Below, piece after piece: positions 42,978 to 55,344 of a stretch of DNA of 64,000 nt (the first letter of the stretch is position 1; the number at the start of each line of letters is the position of its first letter). The position numbers and the translations under genes are program-made. Source of the stretch: Angiostrongylus vasorum (lineage: Eukaryota; Nematoda; Chromadorea; Rhabditida; Metastrongylidae); NCBI GenBank assembly GCA_018806985.1, contig JADANN010000352.1:372001-436000 (forward strand), given 5' to 3'. Under the pieces are notes generated by a model. It had not been told where the DNA came from and did no database searches. It saw only the letters and a list, made by a program, of their open reading frames with translations.

Positions 42978-44872
42978 CTAACACATGTTATTCGGAGGTG
43001 ATGGCTTTGGTACAGTGAACACTGTATTGCATCGAAGCGGTTGGTAGTTAACTTCAATTGAGATCTGCTGTAAAATTAAGGATATTAAGTCGTCTCCAAG
43101 ACCTGCGTTACGACCTCGCTCCTCGAGTACTTGGTTAATCTGCAACGGCATCAGAATAGTTTCAAAACATGCCATAAATCATATAGATGCGAAATCTTAC
43201 GAAGTTCGTAGTTTAAACTGTGTAAACTTATGAAGAATTCTACACACATATGTATCTACGCGCACATATACGCATGCATTTGGTGCCAGTTCGACTCCTC
43301 CCGTGCTCCCAAGATTCTCATCTCTTTTTGGTCGCAAAATTTGTACCAAATTTTTTCTATTAAAAGTCCACTTCCTGAAATAAAAGTGGGAACTCTTTAG
43401 GCCAGCCATCCCAGGACTCCAGAGTGAATCGACTTAACCAAGGTTCAACAACAATGAGGGAGACAACAACTCTCAAGCAGCAGTCGAACTCACACACGAA
43501 AAGTCCGAAAACCTTTGTGGGTGATGGAGACGAGGAAAGTGCATCCAACAAAAAAGAAATGAAAGCATCGGGCAGTAGATTTGAAGACGGATTTGTAAAA
43601 TAAAATAACATAAAACAAAATTGAAAAGGCTTGTAAATATTGACACTCACCGATTGTACTAATAGATTCCGTACAAAATTTCTAGCTCCTTGCATACTTC
43701 TAGAAATGCCAGGAATCTGAGCGGTAACGCCTACTTCATCACTGTAGGCCATTGCCGAGGGCAGTATGAAACCGGCAGCAGTAAAGTTTATAATTCTCTC
43801 TGTAAAAGAACTTTCTACTACCAGGAAATGTTATCAATTGAAACATTCTTTAAACTGACTGATTGACTCAAGCCGATTGTAATTTGGCAGTCATCGCTTT
43901 TTCCGGAGACTAACTCTTACATCCATTCGTTTAGCAATAATTATCATTGTTGCGATATGAATAAGGGGTGCGTGTAGCGCAGTGAGCGCCTTGCAATATA
44001 TATATGGTATCGATCTCCACTCTTCAGGCTCACCAAGCCCTCCTTCACTTCGCGGACGGCAAATTGGAACCAAACTTGTCTGGAAGAAGAACAGCACTGG
44101 CTCAACGCATCGGTAGGGCACCGTGAGTCATTGTAAAGTCCAGATATGCATTCAGTCACCTCTAAACGATGCTTAACGTAGTCGAATGAACGGCGCATCC
44201 CTCGGGTCGTTTTTATTTTTTTATGATATGAATAACAGGAATACTAAGATACATGGAGGTCGTAAAGCGCAGGAGTTAGAGGAGGAAGGCGTCTGGGTAG
44301 TTCGAACCTGTATCCCACCATCGAACAACCTAGGCTTTGAATATTGGTACCAGACTTGTCTGGGAGGACAGAATTAGTGAAGTGATACATCCATGGGACA
44401 CCGAAAGTCGTTTTATAGACCAAATAAGCATTCAGTGGCATCTGGCGATGCTTGATAAACTCAAATACATGACTGTCTCCTCAGTAATTAATCAACATCT
44501 TATCCATCTTTTTTTTACCTTCTAACTAGTTAAAAAATACAAGGTGCCTTAGTATAAGCGGGTCTTTGGCTCAACCACCATTCCAGGAATCCGTCGTATT
44601 CCATAGTGTCAAAACCGTCCATTACCTTGTCCTTGTGGAAGTTGTCCACATCCACCTACGTTAGAAAAAGTGGATATCCAATGCAGAAGAGAATATGTCA
44701 TGAGCACAGAGGAATTTCTTGAATTTGCCATATTCGCTGGGATTTATCCCTTCTGGAAATATTTCCAAATTTACACACTTAAAGTCGTGTGGAATCGTGA
44801 GTTTCATAAGACGTACCTTCTTCGATTATTAAGCTAACACGAGGTGGATTAATGCCGGGTTTAAATGATGGT
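42978..44872 (-). CDS. Unrecognised protein, 3' exons
   Basis: Minus-strand exons: 44817 to about 44872 (PGINPPRVSLIIEE, donor gtacgt), 44752 down to about 44664 (GINPSEYGKFKKFLCAHD), 44655 down to about 44534 (VDVDNFHKDKVMDGFDTM, EYDGFLEWWLSQRP), 43651-43799 (INFTAAGFILPSAMAYSDE, QIPGISRSMQGARNF; donor gtgagt) and terminal 42978-43139 (INQVLEERGRNAGLGDD, VNYQPLRCNTVF; stop TAG). The last two join cleanly in phase 0 across an intron holding a family C copy; 44817 to 44752 also joins in phase. The joins between 44664 and 44655 and between 44.53 and 43.80 kb are unresolved, so a frameshift or missed exon is possible. No catalytic motif seen; function unknown. Confidence 0.6.
43190..43560 (+). 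repeat. Family C copy 4, in an intron
   Basis: Tail with tcgaactcacacacg, acctttgtgggtgatggag and cgaggaaagtgcatcc parallels 39235-39340. It lies in the intron between exons 43651-43799 and 42978-43139. Confidence 0.45.
43965..44220 (+). repeat. SINE-A copy 15
   Basis: cgtgtagcgcagtgagcgcc, ggtatcgatctccactc, gcatcggtagggcaccgtg and a tail ending gcatccctcgggtcg. Confidence 0.75.
44250..44510 (+). repeat. SINE-A copy 16, diverged
   Basis: Directly follows copy 15: ggtcgtaaagcgcaggag, gtagttcgaacctg, gtctgggaggacagaatt and attaatcaacatcttatcc. Confidence 0.6.
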
Positions 44873-44975
44873 CAGTTCGAAAAAAAAATCTCGTAAAACG
44901 GTTTATAGACAAAACATGACTTCTTAAAACTTCAAGATGTTTTTTTAGCAAAGGTTAAGTTAGACGTTCTAATTT

Positions 44976-47246
44976 AATTCTTCGTATTCTCGTTGAGCAA
45001 ACACGAGGTGTTATTTTTATTCTTTATTCACGAACAAGCTGACGTTTCGGCGGATTTCGCCTTCCTCAGAGCCTGGAAAGGTCAAGTTGACAGCAATCTA
45101 TTCGGCCAAACACCTCCATTATCAAACAGAGAAAACGCTGAACCAAGATTTCAATCACATTGAACACAGCTTTGCACACTCACCGCTTTCTATGAGGCTT
45201 CCACTGAGTATGTCGCATGGAGACCAACCGCACAGAGTTCACATGGAAGCGTAATATGCCCCCTCCCATCAAAATAACAGCATTATATACTGCCCTAATG
45301 TCACACGTGATAATGAGGCATTCTTCCCTGCGGTTCATTTTCGGATTTCAGGAATTGATTCAGAACGCCTCGAGAGTTTTGCGCACTTGTGTTCGCGATT
45401 CCCGTGCGAGGATCGTGACCTGTACTTCAAAGTCCTCCGCGTTATGTCTCTGGGTCCTATGCGTGTCTAGTGGAGTATTTAGTTTACGTTTACCGACTAG
45501 GTGTTCTTTTATGCGGACACGGAGTGGTCTACCCGTTTCGCCAATGTGTTCGTCTCCGCACGCCTTACAGGAGATCAGATGGACTCTCCCCGAGCTCATG
45601 CAATCACCGTCTCTACCATTAGGGGCAAACTATGCAATTTTTGCGTTGCACATAGACGGTCATATAGGCGGTTACGAACTAGTTGGCGCCTAAGATTACT
45701 CGGTGGCATTTCAACTACGTTTACCGAATTCTCTAGACCCGCACTTCTTAAGCAGCGTTTTGTAGCTACACTTACATCATTTGAGATGAAGGGTAGGATA
45801 AACGGGACCATTCAATCGCTAGAGTTGTCGTTTGGAGGCCTAGGATTTCCTCTACACCTGTCCTGAGCTACAGTTTCGTAGCCATTAGAAATGGCTATTT
45901 GCCGCGCCAAGTTCCGGGGATCCTCTCTCTGTTCTCTTCCCGTGCACACGTTGGTTGCTGTTCGAAACGTGTTTCGTACCAGCGCCCTTTTCGTGTGAGA
46001 GGGGTGAGAGAGAGAGGTAATGAACCAAGATGTTTTTTATTACTTGGCTTTCGGTACCACTTCGTAATGTAGCCATTTTCTGACAGGCTAATTTGGACGT
46101 TCAGGAATGGAAGCCAGTTTTCTTTCGGTTTCTCTCGGGTGAACTTGATATACTCTGACTTTTCGTTCAACAACTCGAAATATTTGTCCATAGCACTTCT
46201 TGTGTTGAGCAAAGGACAAAACAGTCATCTATATATCTACAGTAGAGTAATGGTCCGAGATCGGTCACTGGTGCTTCCACCGTAGACATAAACACAATGG
46301 CAAGACTTGGTGCCAGTCGGTGTCCCATTGCCAACACTCTCATTTGTAACTCCCACGTCCGACTTTTTTATATCTCATTTGTGCGTAATACCTCCCAGAC
46401 CATCTGAAAGATTGAGCAGTTTGGGCACTCCTTTAAGAGTGTCATCAACTGTTGAATCGAGAAGCCATACACGTTTATTGCTCCTTCGTGTTGTATGAGG
46501 AGCTCGCCGATGGCTTGCATTGCGGAGTCATTCGACACGTTTTTTATAAACAGCGGTAACGTCGAACGACTCCATCACGTACGCGCTGCTGGGCTGCGCA
46601 GTATGTAGACGATCCAGAAACATCTGAGTATTCGTAAGATGGGCTCTAATGTGTTTCAACAGCTGGGTAAATATTAGGGATAAAAACCATGTTATCCTAT
46701 CCGTTGGCCCGTCTACACAGCTTCGTCTAGGTCTAACCTTAAACAATGGTGCGTCGGTAGAAGCAAGATCATCGCTGGATACCAGCTTATGAGTTTTTAT
46801 AAGCAAGTAGAAGACGGGACATGTTGGTAACTCAACTTTTAGTTGAGAGATAACTGATGGTTTTAAACCAGCAGCCCTTGCCATTTTGACCCATTCGTGA
46901 TTCAATTTTCGGTATTTACTTTTAAACTCCTTCTCAGATGATGGGCGATAAAGCGAAGCACCTTCAAGACGCTTTTCGTTATTTGAACATCTAACTGATG
47001 GGGAATTACGACAAACTCTCCACCCTTATCACTAACGGATAGTCTTATGTTTTTCAACCCTATCAGCTCTCGTACTTCTCGCATACCACGTTTTTGCACA
47101 GCAGTGAGGTTTGAGCTGTATATTTTCGCGCGATAGTGATTAAGGACTTTGAAAGTTTCATTCGTAAACATCCGAAATTTAACATCAACTTCATTATTGG
47201 GCTCTTGTTGTCTAAAGAACGGCTGAGGAAATGGTGCTATTGGTAG
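44976..47246 (-). mobile_element. Penelope-like element, left arm of a palindrome
   Basis: Minus-strand PLE remnant: 46902-47171 N-terminal part, 46528-46905 RT fingers (LPTCPVFYLLIKTHK, VDGPTDRITWFLSLIF, YVMESFDVTAVYK), 45895-46212 RT C-terminal part (WLPFLNVQISLSENGYITKW) and 45360-45599 GIY-YIG (VHLISCKACGDEHIGETGRP). Several frameshifts and an internal 34-bp extra segment near 46340 break the frame. Ends in a terminal repeat with a hammerhead motif. It forms an inverted repeat with 47247-49300. Confidence 0.85.
45036..45076 (-). ncRNA. Hammerhead-ribozyme candidate, best-preserved family A copy
   Basis: Minus strand, 5' to 3': stem I AGGCU, CUGAGGA core, one unpaired A, stem II GGCG-aaauc-CGCC, GAAAC, GUC, stem I return AGCUU (five pairs including one G-U). 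Stem III is only the self-complementary ACGU, which would need a dimer. Core matches CUGANGA/GAAA/NUH. The extra A before stem II is non-standard. Confidence 0.55.
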
Positions 47247-49300
47247 GGACCCCAGGGAGAGTTTGTCGTAATTCCCCGTCAGTTAAATGTTGAAATAACG
47301 AAAAAGCATCTTGAAGATGATTCGCTTTATCGTCCATCATCTGAGAAGGAGTTTAAAAATAAATACCGAAAATTGAACCACGAATGGGCCAAAATGGCAA
47401 GGGCTGCTGGTTTAAAACCATCCGTTATCTCTCAACTAAAAGTTGAGTTACCAACATGTCCAGTCTTGTACTTGCTTATAAAAAACTCATAAGCTAGTAT
47501 CCAGCGATGATATTGCGTCTACCGATCCATCATTGTTTAAGGTTAGACCAATCATTAGCTGTGTAGACGGGCCAACGGATAGGATAACATGGTTTTTAAC
47601 CCTAATATTTAACCAGTTGTTGAAACACATTCCAGCCCATCTTACGAATACCCAGATGTTTCTGGACCGTCTACGTACTGCGCAGCCCAGCAGCGCGTAC
47701 GTGATGGAGTCGTTCGACGTTAGCGCCCTCTATACAAACGTGTCGAATGACTCCGCAATGCAAGCCATATTCGAACTCCTGATGCGACACGAAGGAGAAA
47801 TAAACATGTATGGCTTCAAGATAGAGTAGTTGATGGCACTCTTAAAAGAATGCTTGAGCTGCTCAATCTTCAGATGGTCCGGAAAGTACTACGCTCAAAT
47901 AAGAGGGTTGGCAATGGGACAACGACTACCACCAAGCCTGGCCATTGCGTTTATGTCTTAGATGGAAGCACCGGTGATCGATCTCGGGCCGCTACTCTAC
48001 TGTAGATATATAGATGACTGTTTTGTCCTTTGCCCAACACAAGAGGAAATGGACAAATGTTTCGAGTTGTTTAATGAACAATCAGAGTATATCAAGTTCA
48101 CCCGAGAGAAACCGAAAAGAAAACTGGCTTCCATTCCTGAACGTCCAAATTAGCCTGTCAGAAAATGGCTACATTACGAAGTGGTACCGAAAGCCAAGTA
48201 ATAAAAACATCTTGGTTCATTACCTCTCCTCTCACCCCTCTCACACGAAAAGGGCGCTGGTAAGAAACATGTTTCGAACAGCAACCAACGTGTGCACGGG
48301 AAGAGAGCAGAGAGAGGAGTCCCGGAACTTGGCGCGGCAAATAGCCATTTCTAATGGCTACGAAACTGTAGCTCAGGGACAGGTGTAGAGGAAATCCTAG
48401 GCCTCCAAACGACAACTCTAGCGATTGAATGGTCCCGTTTATCCTACCCTTCATCTCAAATGATGTAAGTGCAGCTATAAAACGCTGCTTAAGAATGGGC
48501 GGGTCTAGAGAATTCGGTAAACGTAGTTGAAATGCCACCGAGTAATCTTAGGCGCCAACTAGTTCGTAACCGCCTATATGACCGTCTATGTGCAACGCAA
48601 AATTGCATAGTTTGCCCTAATGGTAGAGACGGTGATTGCATGAGCTCGGGTACAGTTTATCTGATCTCCTAAAAGACGTGCGGAGACGAATACATTGGCG
48701 AAACGGGCAGACCCCTCTGTGTCCGCATAAAAGAACACCTAGTCGGCAAACGTAAACCAAATACCCCACTAGGCACGCGTAGGACCCAGAGACATAGCGG
48801 GGAGGACTTTGAAGTACGTGTCACGATCCTCGCGGAGGAATCGAGAACACAAGCGCGCAAAACTCTCGAGGCGTTCTGGATTAATTCCAGAAATCCGAAA
48901 ATGAACCGCAGGGAAGAATGCCCTCATTATCACGCGTGATATTGGGCAGTATATAAGGCTGTTATTTTGATGGGAGGGGGTATATTACGCTTCCATGTGA
49001 ACTCTGTGCGGTTGGTCTCCACGCGACATACTCAGTGGAAGCCTCATAGAAAGCGGTGAGTGTGCAAAGCTGTGTTCAATGTGATTGAAATCTTGGTTCA
49101 GCGTTTTTCTCTGTTTGATAATGGAGGTGTTTGGCCGAATAGATTGCTGTCAACTTGACCTTTCCAGGCTCTGAGGAAGGCGAAATCCGCCGAAACATCA
49201 GCTTGTTCGTGAATAAAGAATAAAAATAACACCTCGTGTTTGCTCAACAAGAATACGAAGAATTACTTGATCAATGCCGAGGTTAATAGAATGTCGGACG
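47247..49300 (+). mobile_element. Penelope-like element, right arm of the palindrome
   Basis: Plus-strand copy in head-to-head orientation to the left arm. Frames: 47533-47829 (FKVRPIISCVDGPTDRI, NQLLKHIPAHLTNTQMFLD, VSALYTNVSNDS), 47962-48153 with the RT catalytic box CRYIDDCFVL, 48014-48388 RT C-terminal part, then GIY-YIG remnants at 48620-48900 containing an in-frame TAA. Ends with a hammerhead motif and terminal repeat at 49140-49296. Truncated at its 5' side, starting about 220 bp further into the element than the left arm. Not intact. Confidence 0.85.
49164..49206 (+). ncRNA. Hammerhead-ribozyme candidate, right arm
   Basis: Same as the left-arm motif except the cleavage triplet is AUC rather than GUC (still NUH); this weakens the ACGU stem III. 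Confidence 0.5.
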
Positions 49301-49304
49301 TGGG

Positions 49305-52300
49305 AGTTCTTATTTAAGAATTGTGAAAAGTCGGAATGATTTTACGTCAAGATTCTGATTAAAGAGCTTCCACACTTCCACCAAGTTCACAGAGGTGGTA
49401 GCGAAGAAGCAATCAGCTCATCTTTTCCGAAGAGTTCAGGCATGTTAGCTAGAACATTCCATTCCATGAGTTTAGATCTTGTCCGCTTTTTTTTTCAAAA
49501 AAAGTCATTCTTTTTTTCTTGTGCATCGCCTTTCCGATAAGGGAGAGATTCGGTTGGATTATCTCAAGCTTCGAGAAATCTGACATTGAGAATTGATTGC
49601 GTTCGATTTGACCTTGAAGACAGAGGCTCTCGATAAGATGTACGACCTATGCGCTTCTTAGAAACTATTCTCTACACTTTCTATTTTGCCATACTTATGC
49701 ACTAAACACATGAGATAATAGTGATCACCTAAGAATAATTAGGAAAAAGAGTTACTCTTTAGAATGGCTGGAACAAATAGCTGTTGCTTTCCCATTGGCG
49801 GTTCAATCATTACGATCAAAGCTGCGATTTACTGCACGATAGAACACATGTTTATAAAAAAAACATGGACCGAAAAAGCTTAGCAATAACGCGCTTTTGG
49901 ATAAAACGTCCGTATCCCTTAGCGCCAAAGTGTAAAATAGAGGAACCAAACAGAGCGCAGAAATGTTTCATTGAAAATTTCATTATGAATAAACCCTTTC
50001 GACATTTTTTTGGAGTTATCTGTGAAGTTCCCAAGCTATTGAAGGAATTCATTAATATGCATGGGCAGCTTTGCTATGCTGCTGACACTTATGAAAGGTT
50101 TCGAATAACCCTTGAGTTATGTGGGAGCTTCTTGTTTCATACTAGAATTTGACACCCACCAGCACTGTCTTTCCATAGTATGTCCATAGCAGAAATGGGA
50201 AAAAATTGCGGGTTAATGGAATTACCGAGACTGTCATATCCAACAGAAAAGCTCCATCAGAGAACTGATTAGTACAAACATTTCTGTCAGTATATTATAG
50301 AGATAGAAATGGTGCGAAGCTTGGTATTAAGTAGTCCCTAGATTGTTCCCTGTATTGGCTTGTAGGAGTCCATACCAACAGTGATCGAAAGACTCCGACC
50401 CTCGGATCAACTACTATGAAACTTTTCTGGAATGATAAAGGACCGTCTCAAATAGTGGTGAACATCTGCAAGGCAAAAGAATGGGCGAAATTCCTTCTCA
50501 GTGTCTTAGAGCGTTTCAGTAGCCGCGTTTAAATAAAAGGATATCCCTGAACTATCGAAAATCTGCAAAAAATTGAGAAGTTCATTGTCGAAAATGTTCA
50601 CGTGTTTCGTATTTATTCCAAATAGTTTTGTAGAACAATAGAAACTAGGCGTTGGTATCGACTTCTGGAAATCACTCTAGTAACAACTTGATCTTCAAAA
50701 AAAAGCGTCAAAAGCTATGTAGGAATAAAAGCCCTTTAAATTAATGTTTGAGGACTTTCAGGCAAGGAAACGACCGCGTTAAATACTGGTCAAGTTTTTT
50801 CTTTCATATGGATAATCCCTGCAAATGTTCGAATCCATGTGTCGACTTTTAATCTGGCGGGTATTTCCGTTATGACTGTTCATTACAGAAGACTAGTAAA
50901 TGATTAGGTATAACAAAGGAAAAAAGCCAAAACTCAACATCAAAACGACAAATGAGCTCTGACGATGCCGCACTTTCCCTGCAACATCGATTTCGTGAAC
51001 CAGAAAGAAAAACTGACACTATCATATTATACTGAACGCCGAACGAATTTTTATTAGGCGCTTCATTTGGCACTTTACCTTTCAGGTTTCAATTTAAAAA
51101 GTTCGACGTTGAGCGATCCTTGAGCGACGTCTTATGTATTCGGTTCCATTCGAAGCATCATAGTCTGACTGCATATTTGGCTAATACAAAGACTTCTTAA
51201 GGCAAGTTATCGATCAATTAAATGAGTGTTTTTATTATACCAGACAACTCGCGTGGCAATTTGTCAATCTTAGAGGTACGGAGGATTTGGTTTGCCTGGC
51301 CAGGTTGCGAGATCGAGTCAAACAGCATTGCATGGTGTTCTTAGTCAGAGCCAATTATCTATTCGTTTACAAGCATTACCAATAAAGAGCTGTAGTGTGA
51401 AAGCCGTAAGGGTTTTTGAATGCGAATCACTTTGAATCAAACGCAATGTACGGCAAAGAAGTAGGTATTAACAGGACCATTTATTTTCAGTGAAGTTTTT
51501 TGCTCTGAGCATATTCGTCAGTTATGCATCCAATCACCTCTACGATGCTACGAATGGATTCAATTGCACGACTTACAGTCCAGAGATCCATCAACTCGAA
51601 CGCCTTTCAGTGGAAACCTGAACGATAACGCACAAAATGAGAACCTATATGAACTATTAGCGCGATATCGCTTTCTAACTTAGGCATCTAGATTCTAAGG
51701 CTTCAAATAACTTATGGATCCCTAGTACGTTCTGCATTCTTTTCGTTGTCCTGCAGATACATTCACACAGCCGTTCGGGTTCAGCTGCAATGGTACTGAA
51801 CATAATTGGTAACCCTTGTGATAGTGAGGCTGTTCTTTTTCCATTTATTAGTATAAAAAGTCGTTCGGCGTTCAGTATAATCTGATAGTGTCAGTTTTTC
51901 TTTCTGGTTCACGAAATTGATGTTGCAGGAAAGTGCAGCATCGTCAGAGCTCATTTGTCGTTTTGATGTTGAGTTTCGGTTTTTCTCTTTGTCATGCCTA
52001 ATCAAGTACCAGTCTACTGCAACGAACAACAATAACGGAAATACTGCCAGATTAAAGGTTTAGGCGTGGATTTGAACATTTGCAGAGGTTAGCCATAAGA
52101 AAGAAAAAAGTTCGCCATTATTTAATGAGGATGTCTCCTTGCCTAAAAGTTGTCGAACATCAATTTTAAGACTTCTATTATTACATATTCGTGGCACTTT
52201 TTTTGGAAGAACAAGTTTTTGACGCGATCGTCACATGTCAATGCAAACACCTTGTTCCTATTTTTTCGACCAATTATTTACTTTTCAACCATTTGGAGTA

Positions 52301-53605
52301 AATACGAAGTACGGGAAAATTTTCCAACAATGAGCTTCTCAACCAAGGATACCCCTCATATGAGAGTTCGAGGTTTGGTATGAGCTCAATTTTTCCGAAT
52401 TTTCAATTCAGAGATGTCCTTTTATTTAGAGGTGTGTGCTGACAAGCGTTAAAGCACTTAGAAGGGTTTTTGTCCATTCTCTTGCTTAGCAGTTGCTAAC
52501 TGGTATTTGAGAACATCCTTTATGGTTCTGAAAGAGTTTCATGAAAGTTAATCCAAGAGTTGGAGTCCTTCTGTCACTGTTAATATGGTCTCGCACCAGC
52601 CGTTACTGGAAACGTTTCCGCGGTCTCCTAAACACCGAACACCACGCTATTTTTTATCTTTTAAGCACGTTGACAGAACTGTAGTTACTAATCGGTTTTT
52701 CTTATGAAACTTTTCTGTTGGATATAGCAGTTCGGGTTCTTCGTCTTCCACGCATTTTTTTGTCGTTTTTTACTTGAACATATCGTGGCAAGAGTGCTGA
52801 TGGCTGTCAAACTGTAGTGTGAAGCAAGAAGATCATCACCCACTTAGCTCACGACTTCTTCGAAACTTTCATGAATTTCACTAGCACAGCAAAGTTTGAA
52901 ATGTGTGACATCCATAAGCATTAGTGAATTCCTCCGATAGCATGGGAACTTCACAGATAACTCCAAAAAAATGTCGAAAGAGTTTATTCATAATGACATT
53001 TTCAATGAAAAGATTCCTGCGCTCTATTTGGTTCCTCCATTTTACACTTTGGCGCTGAGGGATACGGTGGATGCGAGCATTTTTATTCAGAAGCGCGTTC
53101 TTACCAGGTTTTTCCGGTTCACGTTCTTCTTATAAGCATCTCTCCTACACACACTAATTCGCAACTCTCATCATCGGTTAGACTTCCCTTAAGAACGCCA
53201 TAAACATTTGTTTCAGTTGTTCTAAAAAATACTTCTTGCTTGACTATTATTAGGTGATCGCTGTTATTTTGTAAGTTTGGTTCCTAATCTCACAAAATAG
53301 AGAAAATTCTAATATCAAACTTATCGAAGCTCGCGCCAAATCAGTTAGATCTCTTTCTTATCAGAAAGGAGCAGTAAACGAACTGAAAATGATTACTCTG
53401 AAGAGAAAGAGAACAAGATCTAAACTACTCATGGAACGACATAATAGTTGCAGTGAACATACCTCAATTCTTCGGTGAAGGAAATTCTGGTCGCTTCTTC
53501 ACTACCACCTCTGAGGACCTCATGGCAGTCTAGAAGCTCTTGAAATAAAATCTTTATATGAAGTTATTCCAACTTTTCCATTACTCCTAAACTAAAATTT
53601 CGAGC
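49305..53605. repeat. Large diverged inverted repeat, unidentified element
   Basis: Left arm 49305-51065 and right arm about 51840-53605 are reverse complements with visible divergence. Matching landmarks: agaggtggtagcgaagaagc (49392) against its complement near 53510; ccattccatgagtttagatc (49461) against 53420-53440; aaaccctttcgacatttttt (49991) against 52968-52990; gcgccaaagtgtaaaat (49921) against 53040-53060; gaacgccgaac (51030) against 51865-51880. A unique centre of about 770 bp contains a SINE-A fragment at 51510-51600. An open frame in the left arm (49784-50152) is not preserved in the right. No transposase recognised. Confidence 0.7.
51510..51600 (+). repeat. SINE-A tail fragment
   Basis: gcatccaatcacctctacga then tgctacgaatggattcaatt, resembling the SINE-A 3' half; inside the centre of the large inverted repeat. 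Confidence 0.35.
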
Positions 53606-53754
53606 TTCGCCATCTTTCAAAAAACATCTTAAAATTTAACCAGGAAGTTATGCAAGTTCTACAAACAGTCGTATGGAATTTACAGTCTCCATTGACCTTA
53701 GCTTTTTTGAAGAGTTTCCATGCATCTTTAATACGTTTCTGTCAATGCTTCGTA

Positions 53755-54200
53755 GAGGAGAATAAGACCATGTTCAACGAAGCTGAGATATTTGCAAAAC
53801 TCTGGACCACAGGTGCCTATGGTGGGGGAACGAACGCGCTGTTGTCCTTTACCCGGGAAGTAACGCGTTCACCACCACACCATGCGGTAGCGAGTAACTA
53901 TAGCCTCAGCTTAACTGGTTTCAATGCCGATTTAGGCTCCCCAGATCAATTCCGTTGACGGGTGATTGCTGATGGCAAAAAGATCGATAGAACTAGCTGA
54001 GAGACAGGCGAAACGAAGGACCCGCATGGTGTGGTGGTGAACGCGTTACTCAGCGGAAATGACAATAGCGCGCTCGTTCCTCACCATAGGCACCTGCGGT
54101 CCAGAGTTTTGCAAATATCTCAGCTTCGTTGAGGTTATATTTCGCAATGATACCCTGCCATCAGAAAGAGTAGGGGCAGTAAGTAAAAAGGTTAAAATTG
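53755..54200. repeat. Family B foldback pair 4
   Basis: Arms about 53775-53885 and 54015-54130, close to pairs 1 and 2 in sequence. Centre contains gttgacgggtgattgctgat and agatcgatagaactagctga. Confidence 0.7.
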
Positions 54201-54300
54201 TGATTAGGACCATGCTCTCACACCGCGGGTATAATTTTGCAAATATTTCCAGAAGGGATAAATTCAAACGAATATGACAAAATCAAACAAATCTTCTATA

Positions 54301-54301
<1 letters not shown>

Positions 54302-54391
<90 letters not shown>
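54302..54391. repeat. (TA)n microsatellite, about 90 bp
   Basis: Uninterrupted TA repeats. Open frames over it (poly Ile-Tyr) are artefacts. Confidence 0.97.
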
Positions 54392-54392
<1 letters not shown>

Positions 54393-55240
54393 TTATAAAC
54401 ATGCGTACATATATGCTCGCTGTTATTTTTATTTTGCACTACCTTTCTTTCACATCTACTGTACGGATCCCAGCACTTCTCGCATTCGGTTCTTTTTCCT
54501 TCCCATCCATCATCCACGAAGGTATGGCAATTTTTACGCTTGGCTTCGGCTGCTTCTTGAGGATTTATCCTTTAATCATGAATGTCGTCAAGTGCTAGTC
54601 AAGTTGATTCTCACTGGAGTTCTGAGATAGTCGGACTAATGCATTCCCTAATTGGAATGTAGAGAATCAGTTTTCCCCGGAAAAGTTCGGCACCAATTTC
54701 CCAACCCCAGGAGGATGAGAGATGTGACGAGCCCGGAGCTGGCGGGATCGAACCACTACCGTGCTCGTGATGACCGTCATCACTACTATTGTGCTTTCGC
54801 CTCTCAAACATATGTAGGCTCCCTTATCGAGTCCGATCGTGGAGCATCGGCTGGGATCATCAGCTTTGTGGAAGACGAACACGTCGAAGCGTTCGTCGAT
54901 TAAATGTTTGATAACAACCGCGTGTTGCCTCATCAGTGAAGGAGTACATGTTGATTGGTCAGACCGAAGTTAAAGGAAAGTCAGTTTTTGGAATAAAAAA
55001 AGTTCACACTTTGTACATGGCTAGCATTAATGATAAAGATTTGATTCCTAATTTTGAAAAAACAAGCCGAAGCTCCTACGATTCATAAAAAGGAAAACAT
55101 GGGATAAATGTTTATTGCGTTAAGAAACATTCAGTTATAGTGAGACTGGTGCATTTTGTTAGTATGTGGTTCATAAATTCAGCCGAAGTCTTATTTTTTA
55201 TGTTTTATACGCATTACAGTGTACCATGTGAAAGTAGTTA
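54392..55240. other. No confirmed gene; weak SINE-like patch
   Basis: 54655-54790 has a minus-oriented tRNA-like end (ctggcgggatcgaaccacta) and ccaaccccaggaggatgag, recalling SINE-A but too diverged to assign. The rest shows nothing clear. Confidence 0.3.
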
Positions 55241-55344
55241 GCCTAATAAAACCCAATGAAGTGTGATAAAAGAAAGCTGCACGACCAACGTTTGTCGACC
55301 AAAAAAGGCAGTTTCACCGGAGTGCCTTCGCTTCCCCCTTTCCT

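Noticed and set aside
54274..54630. Open frame with a long Ile-Tyr run
   Set aside because: Translation of a (TA)n array; flanks lack coding signs.
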